Positions 35,246 to 44,395 of a stretch of DNA of 64,000 nt are shown here, in pieces. The position numbers and the translations under genes were made by a program. Numbering within the stretch: position 1 is the stretch's first letter; each line of letters begins with the position of its first letter. The notes under the pieces were generated by a model that saw only the letters and a program-made list of their open reading frames with translations, did not search any database and had not been told where the DNA came from. The DNA comes from Streptomyces malaysiensis subsp. samsunensis (GTDB taxonomy: Bacteria > Actinomycetota > Actinomycetes > Streptomycetales > Streptomycetaceae): contig NZ_JANIIC010000004.1 in assembly GCF_024519315.1 (NCBI RefSeq), positions 1 through 64,000 of the forward strand. The letters are read 5' to 3'.

Positions 35246-36174
35246 CGGAACCGGCACTCGTCGCCCGGCGCGCGGGCGTGGACCTGAACGAGGGCACCGC
35301 CGCCGCCTGCGGCACCTTCGGAGAACTGCTCCAGGGCGTCCTGCCCGACGGCACCGACTTCCTGGTCACGTTCCCCATCACCCGCGGCACCCGTGCGTGG
35401 TTCCGGTACGACCGGGTCGGTCCGCTGCGGGTCTACCCCGCCCACAAGACCAAGTCGCTCCGCCTGGCGCGGAGCATGCTCGACGCCCGGTGCGCGAGCG
35501 GCGGCGGCTCCCTCGTCCTCGACAGCGATCTGCTCATCGGCAAGGGCCTCGCCAGTTCGTCCGCCGACCTCGTCGCGACGGCCCGGGCCGTCGGTACCGT
35601 CCTCGGTCTGGACACCTCGCCCGCCACTGTCGAGGACTGGCTGCGTCCCATCGAACCCACGGACGGCGTCATGCACCCCGGGATCGTCGTGTTCGAGCAC
35701 CGCGCCGTCCGGTTCCGCGCCCGCCTGGGAACCCTGCCGCCCACCACCGTCGTCGCGGTCGACGAGGGCGGCCGGCTCGACACGGTCGCCTACAACCGGC
35801 GCGACAGACGGGTCCCGCCCGTGCTGAGAGCCGGGTACGCACACCTTGTCGACGACCTCGCCGCGGCGGTACGCGACAGCGACCTCCAGGGCGTCGGCGC
35901 CGTCGCCACCCGCAGCGCCCGGCTCAACCAGCGATGGCTGCCCAAGCACAACCTCGACGCTCTTCTCCGCATGGCCGACGACCTCGGTGCCCTGGGAGTG
36001 ATGTGCGCCCACAGCGGCACCATGGCCGGGGTCCTGCTGGACGCCACCGCCCCGGGCCACCGCGACACGCTCGCCGCCGTCAAGGCCGCCTGTGCCCGGC
36101 TGCCCGGCACCGTGTCCGTCTACCGATCCGCCACCCCATCAGGCGCCTTCCCAGGGAGCACGCATGCGTCATGA
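35242..36174 (+). CDS. GHMP-family kinase, probable L-threonine kinase (PduX/DabC-like)
   Basis: The 310-residue protein starts in an ATGA overlap with the lyase. It shows the GHMP ATP loop GKGLASSSAD and a C-terminal 'CAHSGTMAGVLL' block corresponding to motif 3 of the family, plus the early 'ACGTFGELLQG' typical of PduX-type threonine kinases. The predicted reaction is O-phosphorylation of L-threonine, turning its hydroxyl into a leaving group for the PLP enzyme encoded next. The 11-nt overlap with the downstream gene supports one polycistronic unit. Confidence 0.85.
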   Translation: MTEPALVARRAGVDLNEGTAAACGTFGELLQGVLPDGTDFLVTFPITRGTRAWFRYDRVGPLRVYPAHKTKSLRLARSMLDARCASGGGSLVLDSDLLIGKGLASSSADLVATARAVGTVLGLDTSPATVEDWLRPIEPTDGVMHPGIVVFEHRAVRFRARLGTLPPTTVVAVDEGGRLDTVAYNRRDRRVPPVLRAGYAHLVDDLAAAVRDSDLQGVGAVATRSARLNQRWLPKHNLDALLRMADDLGALGVMCAHSGTMAGVLLDATAPGHRDTLAAVKAACARLPGTVSVYRSATPSGAFPGSTHAS

Positions 36175-38395
36175 CACCCTCATCGACGCCATCGGCAACA
36201 CTCCGGTCGTCCGGTTGCGCATGGATGTCCCGGAGGACGTGGAGGTCTACGCCAAGCTCGAAATGCACAACCCGTACGCGATGAAGGACCGGGTCGCCCG
36301 CCGCATGATCCTCCAGGCCCGCCGCACGGGTGCCCTGACGGACGGGGCGCCCATCGTGGAGAGTTCCTCGGGCACCATGGCGCTCGGCATCGCCCTCGTC
36401 GGCACCTACCTGGGCCATCCCGTCCACATCGTCAGCGATCCCCGCATCGACCCCGTCACCCTCGCCAAACTGACGGCGATGGGCTGTACGGTCCACATCG
36501 TCGAGGCGATGACGTCCCAGGGATGGCAGAGCGCCCGGCTGGAACGCCTCGCGGAGCTCGTCCAGGACCTGCCCGGCGCCTACTGGCCGCGGCAGTACAG
36601 CAACCCGGACAACCCCGCCGCCTACCGCGCCCTCGCCGAAGAACTCATGGACGACCTGGGGACCGTGGATGTCCTGGTCGGCTCCGTCGGCAGCGGTGGT
36701 TCGCTGTGCGGAACGTCCGCCGCGCTCCTCGAGCGGCTCCCGGACCTCAAGGTCGTCGGAGTGGACTGTGTCGGCAGCGTCCTGTTCGGCCAGCCCGACA
36801 TGGCGACCCGCAAGCAGAGCGGCCTCGGCAACAGCCTGTTCCCCGACAACATCGACTACCGGCTCATCGACGAAGTGCACTGGCTCTCCGACGACGAGGC
36901 GTTCGACGCCACCCACGGCCTCGCCCGGGAACAGAAGATCTTCGCCGGCAACACCTCCGGCTCCGTCTACCGAGTCCTGTCCCACCTGGCCGCCCGTGCC
37001 GCACCGGGCACCCGTCTGGTCGGCATCATGCCTGACCGTGGCGACCGCTACGCCGATAGCGTCTACCGGCACCAGCCGTCCGGCCCGGTCGCCCAGGCAC
37101 CCGCACGGGTGGCGTTCGGTACGACCGTGACCAGTTGGTCGTACGCGTCCATCCCACGCCACGACCGTCCGGTGCTGGTCTTCCTGGAATCCAACACCAC
37201 CGGCACGGGAACGCTCGCTCTGCGCACCGCGACCCGGCTCGGCTTCGCCCCCGTCCTCCTGACGGCGGACCCCGGCCGCTACGCCGCGTTCGGCACCGCC
37301 GGCTGCCCCACCGTCACCTGCGACACCGAAGACCCCACGGCCGTGCTGGACGCGGTTCGCGGGGCCGCCGGCGGACGTACCGTCGCCGGTGCCACCACGA
37401 CCAGCGACTTCTACCTGGAGCACACGGCGCGCCTGGCCGGCTCGCTGGGTCTGCCCGGCCACGCTCCCGCGACGGCGGCCGCCTGCCGGAACAAGGCCCT
37501 GACCAGGGCAGCCCTGCGGAACGCGGGTGTGCCCCAGCCCGCGCACGCCGTCGTCGCGGACATCGCCGGGGTCCCGGAGGCGGTTGCGCGTGTCGGCGTG
37601 CCCTGTGTCGTCAAACCGGTCGACGGATCCGGCTCACAGGACGTGCGGTGGTGCCCGGACGAGGCCACCGCCGTGGAGCACGCCGCCCGCGTCCTCGCCG
37701 TCACGGAGAACGTGCGCGGGCAGAAGAGCGCGGGAGAGGCGCTCGTCGAGGAGTTCGTCGGCGGTGCGGAGTACAGCGTGGAGATGTTCTGCACCGGGGG
37801 CGAGGCCGTGTGCGTGGGGGTCACCCGGCGGACCATGACCCCGTTGCCCCACTTCGTGGAGACCGGGCACCTCTTTCCGGCAGGTCTGCCGGCGGCGCGG
37901 CAGGCTGAACTGGCGGAGGCCGCCCGGCAGGCGCTCAAGGCCGTCGGGTTCGAGCACGGCCCCGCCCACATCGAGATGCGGCTGACCCCGGTGGGACCCG
38001 TGGTCATCGAGATCAACGGGCGGCTCGCCGGTGGCATGATCCCCGAGATCGTCCGCGCCGCGACCGGGCTCGACCTCCTCGAACAGCAGGTCCGTGCTGC
38101 CACCGGACTGCCGACGTACCTGGAGCCGGCTCGTTCCCGCCAGGCGGGGCTGCGTTTCCTCACCGCGGGGGACGTCGGCCGGCTGGTGGCCATCACGGGA
38201 ACCGCGGCCGCCGAACGGGTGCCCGGCGTGATGGCCGTCGTCACCACCGGCACGCCCGGCCGCGCGGTCCGGCCGCCCAGGGACGCCTACGACCGCCTCG
38301 GCCACATCATCGCGGTCGGTGACACTCCGCAGGAGGTGGAGGCCACACTGGACACGGCGATGGCGCTGGTACGGGTGGAGACCACCGCCGGCTGA
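36164..38395 (+). CDS. Fusion of a PLP cysteine-synthase-type enzyme with an ATP-grasp ligase
   Basis: The 743-residue protein starts at ATG 36164 behind AGGGAG. Residues 1-335 are a beta-replacing PLP enzyme of the cysteine synthase/CysM fold: 'IGNTPVVRL', PLP lysine K41 in AMKDRVA, 'SSSGTMALGIAL' binding loop and the phosphate-binding 'GSVGSGGSLCG'. Residues from about 345 to 743 are an ATP-grasp domain with 'VVKPVDGSGSQDV' and the metal-binding 'VVIEINGRLAGGM', like carnosine- or dipeptide-forming ligases. The N-terminal half should exchange the phosphate of O-phosphothreonine for an amine such as that of aspartate, as proposed for DABA genes of related clusters. The ligase half could join or protect the product. 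The fusion is unusual and implies substrate hand-over. Confidence 0.88.
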   Translation: MRHDTLIDAIGNTPVVRLRMDVPEDVEVYAKLEMHNPYAMKDRVARRMILQARRTGALTDGAPIVESSSGTMALGIALVGTYLGHPVHIVSDPRIDPVTLAKLTAMGCTVHIVEAMTSQGWQSARLERLAELVQDLPGAYWPRQYSNPDNPAAYRALAEELMDDLGTVDVLVGSVGSGGSLCGTSAALLERLPDLKVVGVDCVGSVLFGQPDMATRKQSGLGNSLFPDNIDYRLIDEVHWLSDDEAFDATHGLAREQKIFAGNTSGSVYRVLSHLAARAAPGTRLVGIMPDRGDRYADSVYRHQPSGPVAQAPARVAFGTTVTSWSYASIPRHDRPVLVFLESNTTGTGTLALRTATRLGFAPVLLTADPGRYAAFGTAGCPTVTCDTEDPTAVLDAVRGAAGGRTVAGATTTSDFYLEHTARLAGSLGLPGHAPATAAACRNKALTRAALRNAGVPQPAHAVVADIAGVPEAVARVGVPCVVKPVDGSGSQDVRWCPDEATAVEHAARVLAVTENVRGQKSAGEALVEEFVGGAEYSVEMFCTGGEAVCVGVTRRTMTPLPHFVETGHLFPAGLPAARQAELAEAARQALKAVGFEHGPAHIEMRLTPVGPVVIEINGRLAGGMIPEIVRAATGLDLLEQQVRAATGLPTYLEPARSRQAGLRFLTAGDVGRLVAITGTAAAERVPGVMAVVTTGTPGRAVRPPRDAYDRLGHIIAVGDTPQEVEATLDTAMALVRVETTAG

Positions 38396-38409
38396 GCGAC
38401 GCCGGAGAG

Positions 38410-38450
38410 TGCGTGGGGGCACACCCGCCGCTCGGGTGTGCCCCCACGCA
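38410..38450 (+). terminator. Strong bidirectional terminator between the biosynthetic genes and the regulator
   Basis: A perfect 18-bp stem (38410-38427 with 38433-38450) closes on the 5-nt loop CCGCT, 12 nt after the fusion-gene stop. The left arm begins TGCGTGGGGGCACACC. It separates the convergent fusion gene and regulator and probably ends transcription from both sides. Confidence 0.88.
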
Positions 38451-38489
38451 TGCCGCCGCGGCTCACCGCGCCAACCGCCTGTTCGAGCT

Positions 38490-41303
38490 TCAGGTGTGCC
38501 CGCTCGCCGAGTTGTCGAGGGCCTCCCGCAAGCTGCGACGTCCCGGAATGCCCAGCTTGCGGTAGCAATTCGTAAGGTGCTTCTCGGTCATCCGGGATGA
38601 TATGCCCAGTTGCTCCGAGATCTCCGTATTGCTGCTGCCCTCGGCCGCCAGCCGCGCCACTCTGAGTTCCGCCCGGGTCAGCCGGGATTCCTCCATTTTG
38701 GTGCTTGTGTATTCCCTTTCCAGCTTGGCGCTGATTTTCTGCACCATCCAGTCGGCGCCGCATTCCATACCCAGGTCGTATGCCCGTCTCAAAGTGTCCG
38801 TCGACCGTATCCGGCTCGTTTTCTCGTGGCTTCCCAAGGCGTACAGCGCCCGGCACAGCTCATGGCTGTTACTCCCCCTCTCCAGTACGGCGACGGCCTC
38901 CTCCAGCACGTGGGCCCCCCGGTGTCCGGGGATGATCCGGCCCAGTGCGACGAGTGCGTGGCCCTCCGCCGCCGGGGTGCCCCACTCACGTGCCCGTTCC
39001 ACCTCCAGCCGAGCGGCACTCAGCGCCTGGTCATGCTCGCCGAGGCGGTGATGCATCAGGGCGGCGCACGAGGACCATGGCAGCAGGACGGGGTTGAGCC
39101 ATCCGATCCGCTCCATCCGCTGGCCGGCCGTGCGGAAGTGGGTGAGGGCACTCCGCGGCTCATGGCGCCGGGCCGCGAGCAGGCCGCGCGCCATATGCAG
39201 CAGCGCGGCCAGATACTGGTTGGTGTGGCCGAGCCGATGACGGGTGAGGAACTCCTCCGCCAACTCCGGCTCTTCGCTGTGCAGCGCGACGATGGCGAGG
39301 ATGGGGGTGCAGAGCGCGGGCAGACCGCTCGCCTCCGGACCGGCGAGGACATCGGCCCGCAGCATCTCCTGCTTGGCGTCGGCCACATCGCCGACAGCCA
39401 GCGCGATCATGGCCTGTTCGGCCCGTATGACCGCCCGCTCCACCTCTCCGCCCTGACGGTGCGCCCGTCGACCGGCCACGCGCAGCCAGTCGGCCATCCC
39501 TTCCGTACGCCCCCCGGCGGCCAGGACGTTCACGGCCAGCGGCAGCGTGGTGTGGACGTGCTCCGGGCCCGGCCGCTCCCGCTCCAGCAACTGGGCGCAC
39601 AAGGCCGCCGATTGACCGGCCGTTGTGCTGTTGGTGACGAACGCGATATGCGCAAGCGAGGCGACCAGCTCCCGTTGACCGGTTGTGCGCAGCGGCGGGC
39701 GCGGGCCGAGCTCCCTGAGCCTGCGCATGGCCTCGGGGACATGGGAGGGGTCATGGGCGGCCAGGGCGTGTCTGCGGGCCTCCAAGCGCAGGGCCAGCTC
39801 GCTCGTCACAGGGTCGTCCGCGCCCGGTCCGTCCAGGCCATCGGCTATGTCGCGCATCAACGAGTCGATGGTGAATTCCGCCGGTTCCATCAGCAGCGGG
39901 CCCAGCCGTGTCACGGCGGCCGCGCGATCCCGGGCGGTGCCGAGCAGCGGTAGGGCCTCGGCGACGTGGCGCAGCGCGGACATGGTGGCGAAGCTGCGCT
40001 CCGCCGACGCCAGATCGGTCAGCAGATCCGTGCGGACGGAGCCGACGGCCGAGCTGTGCAGCAGGGCCTGCCTCAGATAGCGTGCCGCGTCGCGGGGCGC
40101 GCCCCAGCGCAGTGCGCTGTCCGCGGCCTCGCGGAGGATGCGGACGGCTTCGGGGGTGTGCGGGGCAGGGGCGGACAGCAGCTGCTCCGCGGCGACTTCA
40201 GCCGGATGCCCCGCTCGGTGCAGGAGCTCCGCGGCCATGCTCCGCATGGCGGTGAGCTCTTCGGCGGGAATGCCGTCCACCAGGGCGTCCCAGAGGAGCG
40301 TTCCGCCCGCTCGGGCACCGGACCGCTCGTCGAGGAAGCCCAGGAGCCCCAGCACACGGACCGCCTCCGCGTGCCGGTGCGCGTCCAGCCCGGCGAGCTG
40401 GGCCGTGACCGGTAGGTCCACGGTCCGGCCGAGCACGGCCAACGCGTTGGCCGTGCGTCGTACATGATCGGGCTGGGACCGGAGGAAACCGGCCAGGCGC
40501 GGGTACAGGTGGTCGGGGCGCAGCGCGCGGACGGCGTCGGCGTTCGCGGCGGTCGGGCTCAGCCCATGGAACCGCACCTCGTCCATCAGAGACCGCGTCA
40601 ACAGAGGATTGCCGCCGGATCGCTCATACAGGGCGCCGACGAACTCCTCTTCCGCCGTCGTCTCGAACGCGTCCCTGATCAGGGCCCGTGTGCCGATGGG
40701 GCCGAGGGCGGACAGGACCACCGTCCGGTCCGCGGTTCCGAGCAGGTCCTTCATGGCGGGCCGTTCGGCGCGCACGTCGCCCGGCAGAACCGAGAACACG
40801 AACAGCAGCCGCCGGCCGTGCCGCCGGGCCACTTCCCGAGCCAGCGCCCGCAACGACTCGGTGTCGGCCATGTGCAGATCGTCCACCAGCACGAGCAGGG
40901 CTCTGTCCGCCGACACCGTGTCCAGGAGAGACATCAGGTCCCTCGGCGTGTGCTCGGGTGTGGTCCGGGGCACCTGCCCGGGGGCCGTTGCTATCCCACC
41001 GGGCTTGGCCACCATGGCCGTGGTGGCCCGCGCCCTCGTGGACCACACCGGGACGCCACAGCGGCCGGAGTCCGCCAATTGGCGCACCACACCGAGCGCC
41101 AAGCCTTCCTCCGCGGCAGACGCCTGGGCTCTGAGGAGCCCGGTCCGCTCCTCCTGCGCCAGCTGGGCGAGAGCTTCCAGGAACGACGATTTGCCCGTGC
41201 CCAGCGGGCCTCGGACGACAAGGAGCGATCCGCTTCCGCTTACGGCCTGCCGCAGGGCGGCTGCTGCCTTCGCCAGTTCAGTCCTGCGTTCCAGTAACAC
41301 CAT
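38490..41303 (-). CDS. LuxR/LAL-family ATP-binding transcriptional regulator with an early TTA codon
   Basis: A 937-residue regulator: Walker A near residues 32-39 (GPLGTGKSS), Walker B-like 'ALLVLVDDLHMAD', a long helical repeat middle, and a C-terminal LuxR helix-turn-helix (about 868-930) with 'LTRAELRVARLAAEGSSNTE' and 'SSRMTEKHL'. Large LAL proteins commonly activate antibiotic clusters, and this one sits at the end of the peptide genes. ATG 41303 follows GAGGAGGGC. Codon 3 is TTA, the rarest Streptomyces codon, read only by the bldA tRNA, so translation, and through it the cluster, is probably tied to development. Confidence 0.93.
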   Translation of the reverse strand: MVLLERRTELAKAAAALRQAVSGSGSLLVVRGPLGTGKSSFLEALAQLAQEERTGLLRAQASAAEEGLALGVVRQLADSGRCGVPVWSTRARATTAMVAKPGGIATAPGQVPRTTPEHTPRDLMSLLDTVSADRALLVLVDDLHMADTESLRALAREVARRHGRRLLFVFSVLPGDVRAERPAMKDLLGTADRTVVLSALGPIGTRALIRDAFETTAEEEFVGALYERSGGNPLLTRSLMDEVRFHGLSPTAANADAVRALRPDHLYPRLAGFLRSQPDHVRRTANALAVLGRTVDLPVTAQLAGLDAHRHAEAVRVLGLLGFLDERSGARAGGTLLWDALVDGIPAEELTAMRSMAAELLHRAGHPAEVAAEQLLSAPAPHTPEAVRILREAADSALRWGAPRDAARYLRQALLHSSAVGSVRTDLLTDLASAERSFATMSALRHVAEALPLLGTARDRAAAVTRLGPLLMEPAEFTIDSLMRDIADGLDGPGADDPVTSELALRLEARRHALAAHDPSHVPEAMRRLRELGPRPPLRTTGQRELVASLAHIAFVTNSTTAGQSAALCAQLLERERPGPEHVHTTLPLAVNVLAAGGRTEGMADWLRVAGRRAHRQGGEVERAVIRAEQAMIALAVGDVADAKQEMLRADVLAGPEASGLPALCTPILAIVALHSEEPELAEEFLTRHRLGHTNQYLAALLHMARGLLAARRHEPRSALTHFRTAGQRMERIGWLNPVLLPWSSCAALMHHRLGEHDQALSAARLEVERAREWGTPAAEGHALVALGRIIPGHRGAHVLEEAVAVLERGSNSHELCRALYALGSHEKTSRIRSTDTLRRAYDLGMECGADWMVQKISAKLEREYTSTKMEESRLTRAELRVARLAAEGSSNTEISEQLGISSRMTEKHLTNCYRKLGIPGRRSLREALDNSASGHT

Positions 41304-42034
41304 GCCCTCCTCAATGCGGTAACGCCTGGGCCAGAGGCTTCGGTCGGCTTCTTCGAGGAGGCGTCACCGTCGTTCGGGCGAGGCGGATGGCCGGCGCCGT
41401 TTCACCACGGCGGGGATCGGCCTCGCACAGCGAGAACGGGAGCCAACGTCCCAACCTGCCCGGTGGCAGAGGTGGCGTCGGCCGGGACGCTACGGCCGGA
41501 AGCAGCCGAGGCTTGCACGCCTCGGCGTCGCGTCATCGACGCCGGTGGAGCTCATCGTCGCGGCCATGGTCCGGTGGTCGCCCAAGCCCATCTGGTCGAT
41601 GGCGCCAGGAACGGCCTGCCCGCGGCGCTGAACCCGTGTGTAGCCGCCCGGCCCGTTCGGCCACACCGCTCGTGACCGCGGTGATGGCGGTCAGGCCCGA
41701 GACGTCCGCGCACCGGGGAAGGCGTCTCCATCACACCATCCGGGCTCTCTTCGATGGTGGGCCGCGGGGTCGCCCCGGTGTGCCCGATGAGCGCTACGGT
41801 GGTCCCGCTGGTGGCTGGAACCGGTCCGCAACCGCGGCCCCGGTGCCCCTACCGGTAGCGGGGATGACGACTTGGACGGGATTCTGTTGGCTCACGAGTT
41901 TCTCGTCTTTCGTATATGCCAGGTCGGAACAGCCCGGCTTTGTCGCCCCCGCGGCCGTAGTCTAGGGCGCGTATCGAGTCGTGATCAATTAGTCGATTCG
42001 CCCTCGTGGCGAGGCATACACCGGTAAATCTTCT
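41304..42034. other. Non-coding or decayed stretch at the right border of the peptide cluster
   Basis: About 730 bp have open frames, but none shows a ribosome-binding site, a family motif or a normal amino-acid composition. The regulator promoter must be in the first 150 bp. The segment 41,960-42,040 is unusually A+T-rich for this genome. A cluster boundary with degraded genes is the simplest reading. Confidence 0.4.
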
Positions 42035-42173
42035 TCACCCGAGCCCAACTGACATATGCGCGGCGCCGCCACGCATGTGCATCCAGTGCTCCGGTCCGAT
42101 GAAGCTGTCACCGGGGACATTGCCGGTGGCGGCGTGCAACACCGGCAGGGCACCGTCCTCCGGGCCCTGCCGC
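42035..42173 (-). pseudogene. C-terminal fragment of an SDR oxidoreductase
   Basis: On the minus strand, 45 codons ending at TGA 42037-42035 read 'RQGPEDGALPVLHAATGNVP' followed by 'GDSFIGPEHWMHMRGGAAHM'. This is the recognisable C-terminus of light-dependent-protochlorophyllide-reductase-like SDR proteins ('GALPxLYAATxxxxPGxxYxGP...MRG'). A stop occurs a few codons upstream and no N-terminal part is present, so it is a gene remnant. It is unrelated in sequence to the intact SDR gene next to it. Confidence 0.6.
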
Positions 42174-42263
42174 TTCTCGGCACGTCACGGATGGTCGCGG
42201 CTCGTGGCGGCGCCACTCGTGAAGGCGTCACTTGTGGTCGCGCGACGGAGGTCGCCCCGCGGG

Positions 42264-43010
42264 TCAGATCTGGATCTCGCCACCGTCGACGTACAGGTTG
42301 GCTCCGAGGATGAAGCTGCTCTGCTCGGAAGCGAGGAAGGCCACCGCGTCGGCGACCTCGTCAGGGCGGCCGATCCGGCCCAGCGGGACACCCGCGGCGA
42401 ACTGTGACTTGGCGGGGCCCGTGTCTCCCGCGGCCACGGCGTCGAGTCCAGGAGTGTCGATGGTGCCCGGGGAGATCGCGTTGACCCGGATGCCACGGTC
42501 CTTGAGCTCGTTGGCCCAGGTCCGGACGAAGGACCGTAGTGCCGCCTTGGAGGCCGCATACGTGCCGAACGCCGCGACACCGTCATCGGCGCGCACCGAG
42601 GAGTTCACGATCACCGACGCGCCGTCGTTGAGCAGCGGCAGCGCCTTCTGCACCGTGAACAGTGTGCCCCGGACGTTGACGCCGAAGGTCTTGTCGAAGT
42701 GTTCCTCGGTGACCTGCTGAAGCGTGGCGAACGACGCGGCGGCGGCGTTGGCGAACAGCACGTCCAGGCCCTGGCCCCGGGCGCGGACCGTGTCGTACAG
42801 CCGGTCCAGGTCGGCCAGGTCGGAGATGTCGCCCACCACCGCGGTGGCCCTCGCCGGGCCGATCTTCTCGACGGCCGCGTCCAGCACGTCCTCGCGCCGG
42901 CCGGTGATGAACACGTGCGCGCCCTCCGCTGCCAGTCGTACGGCGGTGGCCAGGCCGATCCCGGTGCCGCCGCCGGTGACGACGGCGGTCTTGCCTTCAA
43001 GCTGTGCCAT
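42264..43010 (-). CDS. Short-chain dehydrogenase/reductase (SDR)
   Basis: A 248-residue classical SDR with the cofactor motif TGGGTGIG, NAAAAS in place of NNAG, the catalytic serine in 'VNSSVRAD', and YAASK. ATG 43010 is preceded by GGAGG. It is divergent from a TetR gene with direct-repeat operators between them, an arrangement typical of a repressor controlling both itself and a detoxifying reductase. The substrate is unknown; a role in peptide synthesis is unlikely given its separate control. Confidence 0.9.
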   Translation of the reverse strand: MAQLEGKTAVVTGGGTGIGLATAVRLAAEGAHVFITGRREDVLDAAVEKIGPARATAVVGDISDLADLDRLYDTVRARGQGLDVLFANAAAASFATLQQVTEEHFDKTFGVNVRGTLFTVQKALPLLNDGASVIVNSSVRADDGVAAFGTYAASKAALRSFVRTWANELKDRGIRVNAISPGTIDTPGLDAVAAGDTGPAKSQFAAGVPLGRIGRPDEVADAVAFLASEQSSFILGANLYVDGGEIQI

Positions 43011-43035
43011 GCGAATGACCTCCGCGAAATTCGGT

Positions 43036-43083
43036 ATCGATCGGTACTGAAGTCGACCGTAGCACATCTGAATCGATCGGTAC
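43036..43083. promoter_or_regulatory. Probable TetR operator with two 12-bp direct repeats between SDR and TetR genes
   Basis: The sequence ATCGATCGGTAC occurs at 43036-43047 and again at 43072-43083, with a related TGATCGATCGCA just before the TetR start. Each copy centres on the palindrome ATCGAT. The copies lie in a gap of under 100 bp and should overlap both promoters. Confidence 0.65.
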
Positions 43084-43104
43084 GGAAGGGGTATGATCGA
43101 TCGC

Positions 43105-43713
43105 ATGGAGACGCGGCGGAAGTCATCGATCGGCCGGCCGAGGGGTTTCGACACCGAGGAGGCCCTCGAACGCGCCATGCGGGTTTTTTGGGAACAGGGC
43201 TACGAAGGCGCCAGCCTGGCCGATCTGACCAACGCCATGGGCATCACCCGCACCAGCATGTACGCGGCCTTCGGCAACAAGGAGGACCTGTTCCGCAAGG
43301 CCCTCGAGCGCTACACCGAAGGCCCCGCCTCGTACGCGGACCGGGCCCAGCGGGAACCGACCGCCCGACAGGTGGCCACCGCGTTCCTCAACGGCTCCGT
43401 GTGGGCCACCACCCGCCCCGGCTGCCCCGCCGGGTGCTTCGGCGTCCAAGGCTCCCTCGCGGCCGGCGACCCGGGGCGCAGCGCTCGCGACGCCCTCATC
43501 GCCTGGCGCAACGAGGGCACCCTGCGCCTGTGCGGCCGGTTCCAGCGAGCCATCGACGAAGGCGACCTGCCCCCCGACACCGATCCCGAACTGCTCGCCC
43601 GCTATCTCATGACCGTGGCGAACGGCATCGCCGTCCAAGCCGCCAGCGGCGCCACCCGCGACGAACTCCAGCAGGTGGCCGACATGGCCCTGCGAAGCTG
43701 GCCACCTGCCTGA
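43105..43713 (+). CDS. TetR-family transcriptional regulator
   Basis: About 202 residues from ATG 43105; an upstream in-frame ATG at 43093 is too close to the GGAAGGGG site. The N-terminal helix-turn-helix is standard: 'ALERAMRVFWEQGYEGASLA' and 'MGITRTSMYAAFGNKEDLF'. The C-terminal half has the 'CPAGCFGVQ' segment seen in AcuR/RutR-like subgroups of TetR that often regulate reductases. It most likely represses itself and the divergent SDR gene. Confidence 0.92.
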   Translation: METRRKSSIGRPRGFDTEEALERAMRVFWEQGYEGASLADLTNAMGITRTSMYAAFGNKEDLFRKALERYTEGPASYADRAQREPTARQVATAFLNGSVWATTRPGCPAGCFGVQGSLAAGDPGRSARDALIAWRNEGTLRLCGRFQRAIDEGDLPPDTDPELLARYLMTVANGIAVQAASGATRDELQQVADMALRSWPPA

Positions 43714-43793
43714 CGGCCCCCGACGGCTCTGACGACTGAGTGCGCAGAGGAAATGGGATTGCTCCGGGGGAGAGCGCGGCGTTGAGTGGGCGC

Positions 43794-44333
43794 ATGACCG
43801 AACTGCGCACCGACCGCCTCACCCTGCGCCGATGGCGTGACGCCGACCTCGAACCATGGGCGGCGATGAACGCCGATCCCGAGGTCCGGGAGCACCTGGG
43901 CGACCCGCTCACCCGTGAACAGAGCGACGCCTCCGTGGCGCGATTCCAGGCCGAGTTCGACCGACGAGGCTACGGGTGGTGGGCCGTCGAGGTTCAGGCC
44001 ACGGGCGAGTTCATCGGCTTCGCGGGCCTGGATGAAGTGGATGACGGCATGCCGTTCACGGGAGTGGAGATCGGCTGGAGGCTCGCCCGACCGGCCTGGG
44101 GCCAGGGGTACGCCACCGAGGCCGCGCTGGCAGTCCTGGCCCACGGCTTCGACACGCTCGAGCTTGCCGAGATCCTCGCGGTGACCACGGCCGCCAACCT
44201 CCGTTCCCAGGCGGTGATGCGACGGATCGGCATGACCCGGGACCCGGCCGACGACTTCGACGACCCCGCCGCGCCCGAAGGACCACTGCGTCCGAACGTG
44301 CTGTTCCGTATCGCCCGCGGTGCGCGAGGCTGA
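43794..44333 (+). CDS. GNAT acetyltransferase (RimJ/RimL type)
   Basis: A 179-residue GNAT protein beginning 'MTELRTDRLTLRRWRDADLE', the usual start of RimJ/RimL-like enzymes. The acetyl-CoA loop is represented by 'ARPAWGQGYATEAA' (Q/RxxGxG/A), followed by 'LAVTTAANLRSQAVMRRIGM'. I prefer ATG 43794 over GTG 43740 because the family usually starts here. It probably N-acetylates a small molecule or a protein N-terminus. It stands alone between two regulator units. Confidence 0.88.
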   Translation: MTELRTDRLTLRRWRDADLEPWAAMNADPEVREHLGDPLTREQSDASVARFQAEFDRRGYGWWAVEVQATGEFIGFAGLDEVDDGMPFTGVEIGWRLARPAWGQGYATEAALAVLAHGFDTLELAEILAVTTAANLRSQAVMRRIGMTRDPADDFDDPAAPEGPLRPNVLFRIARGARG

Positions 44334-44395
44334 CGTTCTGCTGTAGCGAACAGTCAATGGCGCAGGTTTCGGCGTCAACGCTGCCTTCCGGCACC

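Noticed and set aside
41387..41965. Open frame of 192 codons right of the regulator
   Set aside because: Arginine/serine/proline-rich shadow-like sequence with no ribosome-binding site or motif.
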